Part shown: in pieces, positions 26,481 through 34,000 of the stretch
How positions within the stretch are numbered: position 1 is the stretch's first letter
How the letters are laid out: every line of letters begins with the position of its first letter
Source: Hahella sp. CCB-MM4
GTDB lineage: Bacteria; Pseudomonadota; Gammaproteobacteria; Pseudomonadales; Oleiphilaceae
Assembly (NCBI RefSeq): GCF_002260525.1
Contig: NZ_MRYI01000009.1
Location: 150,565 to 214,564 of the forward strand
DNA length: 64,000 bases
Direction of reading: 5' to 3'
The notes under the pieces: model-generated
Told to the model about the DNA's origin: nothing
Seen by the model: the letters and a program-made list of their open reading frames with translations, nothing else
Database searches by the model: none
Program-made: the position numbers and the translations under genes

Positions 26481-26798
26481 ATGAGAAAATTATTTACTCT
26501 TATGCTTATCTTATTTTCACCCTTTTCATTTTCAGCATCAGATACTGGAATTATTGCCGAACTCTATGTAGACGAGGGAGGTTCAATCGCAATTAAACTG
26601 GATAATGGCTTTCCGAATGCAACGTCAGATAATACATGTTCTAGCAACAATGGCTGGGCAGGCAATACAACTGCCGACCCCGCATTAAAGTCCGCATTAC
26701 TGGCGGCGAAAGCTGCTAAATCTCCTGTAACTGTATCTATGAATGGCTGCGATGCAAGTGGGGCGTGGATAAAGGTGCATGCCGTTTATGTTAAGTAG
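26481..26798 (+). CDS. Small exported cysteine-containing protein, member 2 of array
   Basis: A 105-residue protein with an AGGAGA ribosome binding site and a signal peptide (RKLFTLMLILFSPFSFSA). The mature part begins SDTGIIAELYVDEGGSIAIK, followed by a Cys in NTCSSNN, the helix-like SALLAAKAAKSPVTVSMNG and a second Cys, ending IKVHAVYVK. The LLAA-x-S/G-x-V-x-V-x-x-x-C signature is shared with members 1 and 4. Two cysteines suggest one disulphide after export. Function is unknown. It lies between repeats R2 and R3. Confidence 0.65.
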   Translation: MRKLFTLMLILFSPFSFSASDTGIIAELYVDEGGSIAIKLDNGFPNATSDNTCSSNNGWAGNTTADPALKSALLAAKAAKSPVTVSMNGCDASGAWIKVHAVYVK

Positions 26799-26885
26799 GG
26801 AAAGTGGGGCTAGATCCACATTGAACACTGGAATAAATTCTTAATACAGAATCGAAATATAAAGAGAATTAAAAGGAAAAGTAAT

Positions 26886-26966
26886 GAGGTCAAGTCTTAC
26901 ATTTGACATGAGTCAGATCTGGGCTTCAGCCTAGCCCTCTTATATCACGTAGGGAATATAGGGGCT
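26886..26966 (+). repeat. Dispersed repeat copy R3
   Basis: GAGGTCAAGTCTTACATTTG followed by the same TCAGCCTAGCCCTCTTATATC segment as R2 and the GGGGCTT end. It lies just upstream of member 3 of the small-protein array and seems to reach close to that gene's original start. Confidence 0.85.
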
Positions 26967-27017
26967 TTTTTTCAAATTTTAAGAAGGAATACGTTTAGAG
27001 TAATTGCTTGTAGCCTC

Positions 27018-27311
27018 ATGTTTGTAACATTGTTTGCAAATGCAGGCGATCTTGCCACCGGATCAAAAATTGCCAGCATTACAAACACAAATTCGAATTC
27101 AAATGCTTTTGTAATACGGGTTGAAGGCGGTACTGGTCCCTGTGTAGGCAAGTCAATTGTTTTTCCTCTGTCAATTGCAGGGAGCCAAAGTATATTTGAT
27201 AAAGCCTATGCAGCAGCTCTAGCCGCTTTTGCTGGTGGTTTTTCAATAAGAGTTCACAACTATAGTGATGATAGCTGTAATCAGGCGGCATATATTGAGC
27301 TGTCGAATTGA
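27018..27311 (+). CDS. Small exported cysteine-containing protein, member 3 of array, 5' end uncertain
   Basis: From the ATG at 27018 the product has 97 residues, but this start cuts a signal peptide in half (FVTLFANA then GDLATG). The frame is open upstream through ILRRNTFRVIACSL, a positively charged then hydrophobic run that would complete a good signal peptide. No ATG, GTG or TTG begins it before repeat R3. Either a rare ATT start is used (26976), or insertion of R3 removed the original start. The mature part resembles the other members: a Cys in GPCVGK, the alanine-rich helix DKAYAAALAAFAGGFSIRV and a late Cys in DDSCNQ. It may be a pseudogene. Confidence 0.5.
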   Translation: MFVTLFANAGDLATGSKIASITNTNSNSNAFVIRVEGGTGPCVGKSIVFPLSIAGSQSIFDKAYAAALAAFAGGFSIRVHNYSDDSCNQAAYIELSN

Positions 27312-27465
27312 TGTGGTTTTTGGTCGTTAATGAGTGTATATGAGGCTCGTCTAACATTATCGCTCTAACAATTTAAGTGTGCTGACTGATTATTTAGATA
27401 CGACTGAGCGAAAAAACTTTAGTTAATATTTGGATTCAGATAGATGGAAAAGAAAGGTGTAATAT

Positions 27466-27819
27466 ATGAAGTTTGTTAAGCATGGAATTGTAGCGTTAAT
27501 GTTGGGCAGCTTTGCTGTCGGCGCTCACGCCGAAACCTGGAAAACTATCCAGAACTTTAATGTCTGGAGCATGTCCAATGCTTCAAATTTGACCATTCGT
27601 GTAACTGGTATTCCGATTGAAAACCCTGAAAGCTGTTCTGATGCGGATAGTTATATGGTTCAGTCCAGTATCGCGGAAAGTGGGCAGGATAGAATCTACT
27701 CGACCCTTCTGGCTGCGGCCGTTAGCGGAAAACCGGTTCATATCAGTCTTTCTGGCTGTGAATCGAACAGACCTCGTATCACAAATGTTGTGATTGGTAA
27801 GGGAACTGGTCCTTGGTAA
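27466..27819 (+). CDS. Small exported cysteine-containing protein, member 4 of array
   Basis: A 117-residue protein with a GAAAGGTG ribosome binding site and a typical signal peptide (KFVKHGIVALMLGSFAVGAHA). The mature part starts ETWKTIQNFNVW and contains NLTIRVTG, a Cys in ESCSDADSY, the helix STLLAAAVSGKPVHISLSG, a second Cys and RITNVVIG. It shows the family plan most clearly and is closest to member 1 in the helix region. The plan (strands, helix, disulphide, about 95 residues) recalls OB-fold B subunits of SubB/PltB-type AB5 toxins, but this is only an impression. A strong hairpin follows the stop. Confidence 0.7.
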   Translation: MKFVKHGIVALMLGSFAVGAHAETWKTIQNFNVWSMSNASNLTIRVTGIPIENPESCSDADSYMVQSSIAESGQDRIYSTLLAAAVSGKPVHISLSGCESNRPRITNVVIGKGTGPW

Positions 27820-27821
27820 GG

Positions 27822-27857
27822 TTACTGGGGAGATAACTTTGCTTATCTCCCCAGTAA
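27822..27857 (+). terminator. Strong hairpin terminator after the small-protein array
   Basis: A perfect 15-bp stem TTACTGGGGAGATAA, loop CTTTGC, then TTATCTCCCCAGTAA, three bases after the stop of member 4. It is followed by TTCTATT, only moderately T-rich. It probably ends the island transcript. Confidence 0.75.
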
Positions 27858-27896
27858 TTCTATTGATTAGCAGTCTCGGTAGTTGTTAAATGTTTG

Positions 27897-28097
27897 GCGA
27901 TCGCTATTTCCGCACCGCTCCACTCTTATCGGACCTGTCCATTATCTGAGCCACAGACCCACCAAGGGTATCTCCTGGCCCGAATACAACAACCCTGTCC
28001 GGGCGAACTCGTATGGCTGAATGACTTGGTGGCGAAGCGTTTAGTCCCAAAGCTTTTGTGTGTCTGTGCTCCAGGATGTCCATATGGCAGGAGTGTT
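27897..28097 (-). pseudogene. Decayed partial copy of the 3' end of the FabD-like acyltransferase gene
   Basis: About 200 bp match the C-terminal coding end of the intact acyltransferase gene (29258-29480) in the same orientation. Shared stretches include CCACTCTTATC, AGCTTTTGTGTGTCTGTGCT and GATGTCCATATGGC. Two deletions (roughly 16 and 38 bp) and many substitutions break the frame. The fragment lies on the far side of the toxin-antitoxin pair from the intact gene, so it marks an insertion or recombination boundary of the island. Confidence 0.8.
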
Positions 28098-28315
28098 CAA
28101 GGGTATACTTGCCATCCAGATTGACTATTTACAATAAACGGGAACTCTTCATTATCCTGTTGCCCTCTTCAACACATGGACGAAGTCGATAACGATTTTT
28201 CTACACATTCTTGTAGAGTCGCACTTATTTGCATTAGGTGGGATACTGATGGCCACAGGAATAAAGAATATTGGGAGTCTCGGCTTCCATTAACCCTGTT
28301 TTTAGAGGAAAAGAG

Positions 28316-28549
28316 ATGAAAATAGAGCTAGACGACTCTCTGATGGATAAGATCGGAGTAGACGAAAAAGAAGCGTTGGAATTATTTGCTATCGCTTTAT
28401 ACAAATTCAAAGGTATTCACGGCTCAATGGCAGGTAAGCTACTCGGTATTTCAGAGTTCGATTTCCATACACTGCTATCTGAAAAAGGGGCTACCGTGAA
28501 TTATGACGTAGACGACCTAATTGATGACATAAAGAATAACGACTTATAG
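28316..28549 (+). CDS. UPF0175-family antitoxin
   Basis: A 77-residue protein of the UPF0175 type. It has an N-terminal strand (MKIELDDSLM), then helices with KEALELFAIALYKFKGIHGS and GKLLGISEFDFHTLLSEKG, a helix-turn-helix-like unit, and an acidic tail (YDVDDLIDDIKNNDL). The ATG at 28316 has a GAGGAAA ribosome binding site; an earlier in-frame ATG at 28271 has none. Members are paired with DUF3368 PIN toxins and probably repress the operon. The toxin gene follows 11 bp later. Confidence 0.85.
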   Translation: MKIELDDSLMDKIGVDEKEALELFAIALYKFKGIHGSMAGKLLGISEFDFHTLLSEKGATVNYDVDDLIDDIKNNDL

Positions 28550-28560
28550 GGAGCTAAATT

Positions 28561-29061
28561 TTGGACAGGATTGTCGTCAGCGATACTACCGCAATTACCC
28601 ACCTTGCTAAGATAGGTGCTCTTCAACTTCTTCAAAAGCTTTATTCTGAAACTCTTATTCCAGAAGCAGTTTTCAATGAGTTATCTCAGGTCAAGAGAAC
28701 ACAGCCTGGGGCTTTACAGGTACTAAATTCGAGCTGGATTAAAGTCATAAAACTGCAGAATAGACATGTAGCGACCAAGCTTTCCAAGCACTTGGATTTG
28801 GGGGAGTCTGAAGCGATAGCGTTATCAATTGAGCTTCAATCTGACGTTTTAATCATTGATGAAGTTGCAGGCCGTGCTATTGCCAAGAAACTTGGCCGTA
28901 ACATCATCGGAATGGTAGGAGTTCTTATTGAGCCAAAGAACAAGGGGCATATTCAGACAGTAAAACCATACTTAGATAAGCTCCGTGCCACTGGTTTCAG
29001 AATGGGCGAGGACTTATATCAACAGGCTCTTAAGTTGTCTCAAGAAACAAAAGTGAAGTGA
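28561..29061 (+). CDS. DUF3368 PIN-domain toxin
   Basis: A 166-residue PIN-fold ribonuclease-like toxin. It begins with a TTG codon at 28561 behind a GGGAG ribosome binding site. Acidic residues at the expected PIN positions are seen: Asp8 in VSDTTAITHLAKIG, Glu in IPEAVFNEL, Glu/Asp in LGESEAIALS and the Asp in LIIDEVAGRAIAKK. It should cleave RNA unless bound by the upstream UPF0175 protein. The pair sits between the pseudogene copy and the intact acyltransferase gene, as expected for a mobile stabilising module. Confidence 0.87.
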   Translation: MDRIVVSDTTAITHLAKIGALQLLQKLYSETLIPEAVFNELSQVKRTQPGALQVLNSSWIKVIKLQNRHVATKLSKHLDLGESEAIALSIELQSDVLIIDEVAGRAIAKKLGRNIIGMVGVLIEPKNKGHIQTVKPYLDKLRATGFRMGEDLYQQALKLSQETKVK

Positions 29062-29136
29062 AAAAAATCGCAGCTATTATAGCGGCAGCAGGGAATCCAT
29101 AGAAAACCATAGGTTGAAACTTTTAGCTCGAGACAA

Positions 29137-29169
29137 GTGAGAGCCTTCTTTTGCGGGAAGGGCTCCCAC
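29137..29169 (-). terminator. Imperfect hairpin between the toxin gene and the convergent acyltransferase gene
   Basis: GTGAGAGCC-TTC pairs with GAAGGGCTCCCAC, with one mismatch. It lies nine bases past the acyltransferase stop. No clear T-run follows on either strand, so termination efficiency is doubtful. Confidence 0.4.
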
Positions 29170-29177
29170 GATAAAAA

Positions 29178-30239
29178 CTACCGTCCCACCACTGTCGCCT
29201 GATCCTCTCTCCCCATCGCCAACAACACCGGATCACTTGACTGCCGCGCCGAAAATCCACTCTTATCAGACATCCCCTGCCAATCCATCTTCACCATCGT
29301 CTGAGCGACGGACCCGCCCAGTGTATCTCCGGGCCCGAGTACAACTACCCGATCGGGTGCGAATTCTTTAATTGCGACTTCGATTGCCTGGGTGAAATCG
29401 TATCGCAGAATGACTTGATGGCCAAGTGTGTAGTCCCACAGCTTTTGTGTGTCTGTGCTCCAAGATGTCCATATGGCTCCGCGTCCGTCGACCAGGGGAA
29501 TATCCGGCCTCTGGAAAGGTTTAGGGCTGAGGTCTTTTCTGGCCTGTTCCATGACAGGTGTTTGTAGTGGTGTGTGAAACGCAGCGTGATTATGTAATTT
29601 TAAGGGGAAGCGATCCTGTTCCGGGGGGAGTTCGGCCATCATCATTTTGCAGGCCCGGTCGCTGCCGGCGAGCACCAGCATGCCGCCCAGTTCGATGGAG
29701 ATGAAGGCTTCTTCGCTTCCCAGTTTTTGATTAATTTGATCAAGTAATTCGAGAACCTGCTCTCTTCTGCCGGGTAGCGGGTGCCATTGGCTGTCGACCA
29801 GGGTATACACCAACTGCCCGCCAATTAGGGCGTTATGCATGGCGATGCCCATATAGTTGATCAGGTGAAGGGCATCCATAGGGGCTAAGGCTCCGGCGCA
29901 GGCAAGGGCGATGTACCAGCCCATGCTATTGCCGGTGACTGCCACGATATCGTAGCGTTCGCGATCTATGCTGAGGAAATCGGCATAGGCACAGGCATAG
30001 ATGAGTGCAGAGGCGTTGTCTCCTGATGAGTGTTGTTTCAGGGAATATTTCTCCGCACCATCAAGCTCGGAGAGTGTGACTTGTCCCTGTTGCTTTCTGT
30101 ACTGATCGAATTGGCTTAGCATTTCCCGATGTTTGGGATGATAGCGATTCAGGTAGCCCAACTCGTTCTGGTTGTAGGTGCCGCGGCCGGGACAGACGAC
30201 AATAATTCGTTCTTTGCCGGTTGATGCTTGCTTTGACAT
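29178..30239 (-). CDS. FabD-like ACP S-malonyltransferase domain protein
   Basis: A 353-residue protein of the acyltransferase fold used by FabD and polyketide synthases. It has the nucleophile elbow GNSMGWY (about residue 103-109, Ser in the centre) and the catalytic-type histidine in HNHAAFHTPL. FabD proper has GHSLGEY, so the asparagine and the Met are changes, and the N-terminal part is unlike FabD. It is therefore probably an acyl-CoA or acyl-carrier transferase with another substrate. It follows the fused E1 gene by 14 bp and is likely co-transcribed with it. A housekeeping role in fatty acid synthesis is unlikely because no other fab genes are near. Confidence 0.7.
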   Translation of the reverse strand: MSKQASTGKERIIVVCPGRGTYNQNELGYLNRYHPKHREMLSQFDQYRKQQGQVTLSELDGAEKYSLKQHSSGDNASALIYACAYADFLSIDRERYDIVAVTGNSMGWYIALACAGALAPMDALHLINYMGIAMHNALIGGQLVYTLVDSQWHPLPGRREQVLELLDQINQKLGSEEAFISIELGGMLVLAGSDRACKMMMAELPPEQDRFPLKLHNHAAFHTPLQTPVMEQARKDLSPKPFQRPDIPLVDGRGAIWTSWSTDTQKLWDYTLGHQVILRYDFTQAIEVAIKEFAPDRVVVLGPGDTLGGSVAQTMVKMDWQGMSDKSGFSARQSSDPVLLAMGREDQATVVGR

Positions 30240-30253
30240 AAGATGCGTATCCT

Positions 30254-32485
30254 TTATTCGGCTTTGGCTAACAACATATGACCCAGCAGATCTTTCGCCG
30301 CGTCGGTGATGCTATCCCGGCTGGGTAGGGTAGAAGTGGCGGACCTTCCCAGGGGAATGAAAGAATCTTCCGCACACAGGCGGGCGACTTTTGAGCGATC
30401 CCAGCCGGACTCCATGAGTAGAGTCATGATTTCTTCGCTGACCGAACCGGTGCGTCGACACTCATCGACCACCAGCACATGTTTACAACCTTCTATTGCC
30501 TCCAGCATGGCTTCTTTGGGCAGCGGTAACAGCCAGCGCAGGTCAATAATACGTAGCCTGACGCCTGCCTCTTCCAGGGCTTTGCTTGCCTGTCGACTCA
30601 GGTAAAAGCCGTTGCCGTAGGTGACAATTGCCAGGTCTTTACCATCTCCCCATTTATTCACTTGTCCGAATGGTATGGCGGGAGCCTCTTCGGAAGTCTT
30701 ATAGGGGAAGGTCCATTGTGCATCGCCTTCTTCGTGGAGATCTCGGGTCATGTAAAGGGCAATGGGTTCGAGAAAGACGACAACTCTTTGCTCTTCATGG
30801 GCGAGTCTGACTGCTTCCCGGAGCATGGAAATTGCGTCTGCGCCGTTAGAAGGACAGGCGACAATTAAGCCAGGAATATCGCGGAACACGTTAAACGAAT
30901 TATCGTTATGGAAATGACCGCCGAAGCCTTTCTGATATGCCAGTCCCGCAATGCGAACCACCATCGGGTTGGTAAACTGCCCCTGAGAGAAGAAGCTCAA
31001 TGTGGCGGCTTCTCCCCGCAACTGATCTTCTGCGTTATGGACATATGCCAGGAATTGGATTTCCACGATGGGCAGCAGGCGATTGTGCGCCATACCGATC
31101 CCCAGTCCGAAGATACTTTGTTCATCCAGCAGGGTGTCGATCACCCTATGTGCACCAAATTTTTCCTGCAGCTTTTGGGTGACGCCGTATACGCCGCCTT
31201 TTCGCCCGACGTCTTCACCCGCCAGAATGATTTCCGGATGATCAAGCATCAGGTCGGTAAGCGCCCAATTGATAAGGCGTGCAGTATGTTGAGGAGTTCC
31301 CATCTGGGAGCGTTCGCGTGAAAAAACTCGTTCCCGAGTGTCTTCTGATACTGGTGGCAGGCTTGGCTGATTAAGTCGTTTGGGCGGAGTGAGGCTTTCC
31401 ATTACTGCCTTGGCGGCCAGTAATTTGGGACGCTGTATGGCTACTTCAGCAACCTTTGCCACTCTTTCTGAGGTGCTTTGGTAAAGGCTGGTGATATCTG
31501 TTGAACTCAGAAGTCCGTTTTCCATCAATATTCTGGCGGAATGCAATAACGGATCCTGTGCTTCATGGGCCTCAATTTCCTTCATGGAAAGATAGGCCTG
31601 CTGCGCATCAGAACCAGCATGCCCCATCAGGCGGACGCAGCTCATATGCAGGAATGCGGGTTGCCGGCGTTTTCTCACCAGTCGTTCTGCCTCACGGGCC
31701 TTGGCGTACACGTCAGCGAAATTCAGACCGTCGCAACGAAGATAGTTCATACCCGGACGGTGCTTCATACTAGACTCCACCCAACCCATTGGTGTCCTCA
31801 CGGAAATGCCGATGCCATTGTCCTCACATATCCAAAGCAAAGGCAGGGGGATACGCTGATAAGCTGTCCAGCATGAAGTATTCATGGCACCCTGGGCAGT
31901 GGAGTGGTTAAGCGAGGCATCTCCGAAGCTGCATAGCACAACCGCGTCATCGGGCATTTCTCCTGTCTGTCCGATACGACGGTTTAGTCCGATGCTGTAG
32001 GCGGCTCCCACGGCCTTGGGCAGGTGAGAGGCAATGGTGCTGGTCTGTGGTGGGATGAACAGGGATTTTGAGCCCAGAACTTTGTGACGTCCTCCTGCGA
32101 TAGGATCTTCACTGGAGGCAGCAAAACTGAGCAGCAGGTCCCAGGTGATAGTCTGGCCGGGGAGCTGCTTGCTACGCTGAATCATGAACGCGGCATCGCG
32201 ATAGTGCAGAAAGGCCATATCATTGTGCCGGAAGGCTGCCGCAATGGCGGCATTCCCCTCATGTCCGGAGCTTCCGATGGTATAGAAACTTTCGCCGCGG
32301 GCCTGCAGTCTTCGCGAATGAAGGTCCAGCACGCGGGACAGCACCTGGGTCTCAAACAAGGCGATGGACTCTGCACTGGATAGACCGGCCTGTTTCGGAG
32401 AAGTACTGCTCAGCGCTTGCGGGAGGTCACCGGAGGTAACTCGCCTGATAAAATTTTGTTCTACTACTTCAGCGCGATTTTGCAT
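30254..32485 (-). CDS. Fused E1 alpha-beta 2-oxoacid dehydrogenase (thiamine diphosphate-dependent)
   Basis: A 743-residue single-chain E1 of the branched-chain/pyruvate type. Residues about 35-370 are the alpha part, with the thiamine-diphosphate motif GDASLNHS ending in CEDNGIGIS. Residues about 400-743 are the beta part, with LAGEDVGRKGGVYGVT, IDTLLDEQSIFGLGIG, EIQFLAYVHNAEDQ and a C-terminal LLPLPKEAM/VVDECRRTGS. E1 decarboxylates a 2-oxoacid and passes the acyl group to a lipoyl E2. No E2 or E3 gene is nearby. The gene lies between a FabD-like gene and glutaryl-CoA dehydrogenase, so it may feed an acyl-CoA pathway. The substrate is not evident. The start has GAGGAA eight bases upstream. 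Confidence 0.85.
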   Translation of the reverse strand: MQNRAEVVEQNFIRRVTSGDLPQALSSTSPKQAGLSSAESIALFETQVLSRVLDLHSRRLQARGESFYTIGSSGHEGNAAIAAAFRHNDMAFLHYRDAAFMIQRSKQLPGQTITWDLLLSFAASSEDPIAGGRHKVLGSKSLFIPPQTSTIASHLPKAVGAAYSIGLNRRIGQTGEMPDDAVVLCSFGDASLNHSTAQGAMNTSCWTAYQRIPLPLLWICEDNGIGISVRTPMGWVESSMKHRPGMNYLRCDGLNFADVYAKAREAERLVRKRRQPAFLHMSCVRLMGHAGSDAQQAYLSMKEIEAHEAQDPLLHSARILMENGLLSSTDITSLYQSTSERVAKVAEVAIQRPKLLAAKAVMESLTPPKRLNQPSLPPVSEDTRERVFSRERSQMGTPQHTARLINWALTDLMLDHPEIILAGEDVGRKGGVYGVTQKLQEKFGAHRVIDTLLDEQSIFGLGIGMAHNRLLPIVEIQFLAYVHNAEDQLRGEAATLSFFSQGQFTNPMVVRIAGLAYQKGFGGHFHNDNSFNVFRDIPGLIVACPSNGADAISMLREAVRLAHEEQRVVVFLEPIALYMTRDLHEEGDAQWTFPYKTSEEAPAIPFGQVNKWGDGKDLAIVTYGNGFYLSRQASKALEEAGVRLRIIDLRWLLPLPKEAMLEAIEGCKHVLVVDECRRTGSVSEEIMTLLMESGWDRSKVARLCAEDSFIPLGRSATSTLPSRDSITDAAKDLLGHMLLAKAE

Positions 32486-32667
32486 GCTGGATGTTCCTCA
32501 GCGTGATTGGGTGAACCGCTGGTTATCCCGCCGCTCACTTATTATTGATCTTGATATTGGTATTGGAAGTTGATGGTCCGCGACTATTGGTAACTCGAAA
32601 ATATTGATCGTTCTCAATAGATAAATGTCCGGGCATCCAGGTCAGAGTCTGATTGCCCGGTGAACAA

Positions 32668-33855
32668 TCAAACTCCGGTAAAGGCCTGAATGCCGGTTTG
32701 GGCACGCCCAAGAATCAGCGCATGAATATCATGGGTACCTTCATAGGTATTGACCGCCTCCAGATTGCACACGTGGCGGATGACATGAAACTCATCAGCA
32801 ATACCGTTACCGCCATGCATATCCCGGGCGATACGGGCAATATCCAACGCCTTGCCGCAGGAATTACGCTTGATCAGTGAGATCAGCTCCGGCGCGCATT
32901 GATCTCTGTCCATCAACCTTCCGGCTTGCAGGCAGCCTTGTAGGCCGATACCAATCTCGGTTTGCATATTGGCCAGTTTCAGTTGAACCAGCTGGTTGGC
33001 GGCCAGTGGGCGGCCAAACTGCTTGCGGTCCAACGTATATTGACGCGCCTGAGTCCAGCAGAATTCTGCGGCACCTAGGGCGCCCCAGGCGATGCCGTAA
33101 CGGGCTTTATTGAGGCAACCGAATGGCCCTTTCAGACCGGAAGCATTGGGCAGGATTTGTGATTCAGGAACGAACACATCTTCCATAACAATTTCGCCGG
33201 TGATGGATGCCCGTAGGGAAAACTTGCCTTCAATTTTGGGGGCTGACAGTCCTGGCATCCCTTTTTCCAATATGAAGCCACGGATCTCGCCATCGAGTTT
33301 GGCCCACACCACCATGACATCGGCAATCGGGGAGTTGGTGATCCACATTTTGGAGCCTTTCAGCAGGTAGCCGTCCGCAACCCGTTCGGCACGGGTTCTC
33401 ATACTGCCGGGATCAGAGCCCGAATCCGGTTCGGTCAGGCCAAAACATCCGACCCACTCACCAGAGGCGAGTTTGGGGAGATATTTTTTGCGTTGATCTT
33501 CACTGCCATAGGCATAAATCGGATGCATGACCAGTGAGGACTGTACGCTCATGGCGGAACGGTATCCGCTATCGACCCTTTCCACCTCACGGGCGACCAG
33601 ACCATAGCTGACATAGTTTGTGCCTGCGCAGCCGTATTCTTCCGGCAAGGTGCAGCCCAGCAGGCCTAGTTCTCCCAGTTCGTTCATGATTTCACGGTGA
33701 AAGATTTCCTTGCGATTGGCCTCCAGAATCCGTGGCATCAACTTTTCTTGAGCGTAGTCGCGGGCGGTATCCCGGATCATGCGTTCATCGTCAGTCAGTT
33801 GGGTTTCCAGCAGAAAAGGGTCTTGCCAGTCGAATTGGGGCTTGCTTGCACTCAT
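32668..33855 (-). CDS. gcdH: Glutaryl-CoA dehydrogenase
   Basis: A 395-residue flavoprotein acyl-CoA dehydrogenase that oxidises and decarboxylates glutaryl-CoA to crotonyl-CoA in lysine and tryptophan breakdown. Marks of the GcdH branch are [44 protein letters not shown] and [16 protein letters not shown], with the catalytic Glu in YEGTHD. The second ATG (33855) is used because GGAGA lies six bases before it; the first ATG overlaps that site. It is transcribed away from a LysR gene with a palindromic site between, the usual gcdH/gcdR layout. Confidence 0.93.
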   Translation of the reverse strand: MSASKPQFDWQDPFLLETQLTDDERMIRDTARDYAQEKLMPRILEANRKEIFHREIMNELGELGLLGCTLPEEYGCAGTNYVSYGLVAREVERVDSGYRSAMSVQSSLVMHPIYAYGSEDQRKKYLPKLASGEWVGCFGLTEPDSGSDPGSMRTRAERVADGYLLKGSKMWITNSPIADVMVVWAKLDGEIRGFILEKGMPGLSAPKIEGKFSLRASITGEIVMEDVFVPESQILPNASGLKGPFGCLNKARYGIAWGALGAAEFCWTQARQYTLDRKQFGRPLAANQLVQLKLANMQTEIGIGLQGCLQAGRLMDRDQCAPELISLIKRNSCGKALDIARIARDMHGGNGIADEFHVIRHVCNLEAVNTYEGTHDIHALILGRAQTGIQAFTGV

Positions 33856-33945
33856 GAACATTCTCCGGGTTGGGCCTGTGCCAATACTAATCCCCTTAGC
33901 ATACGAGCACTTTTGATAGAGTTGAAATATAATTTATATGAAAGT

Positions 33946-33966
33946 GCTATAGGTCATTCCTATAGC
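33946..33966. promoter_or_regulatory. Perfect dyad between gcdH and the LysR gene, probable operator
   Basis: GCTATAGG-TCATT-CCTATAGC is a perfect 8-bp inverted repeat with a 5-bp spacer. It contains the T-N11-A LysR box pattern. It is about 90 bp upstream of gcdH and 35 bp upstream of the lysR gene, well placed for activation of one and autoregulation of the other. Confidence 0.7.
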
Positions 33967-34000
33967 AAAAATGACAGCCATCTGAGAGCGATTCCAAGAT

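Noticed and set aside
26393..26596. Frame of 67 codons overlapping array member 2
   Set aside because: It is out of frame with the signal-peptide-bearing gene at 26481 and shows no coding features of its own.
25364..27311. Integron-like cassette array with attC sites between the small genes
   Set aside because: The repeat lacks the inverted RYYYAAC/GTTRRRY core sites of attC and no integrase is nearby; it looks like a dispersed repeat instead.
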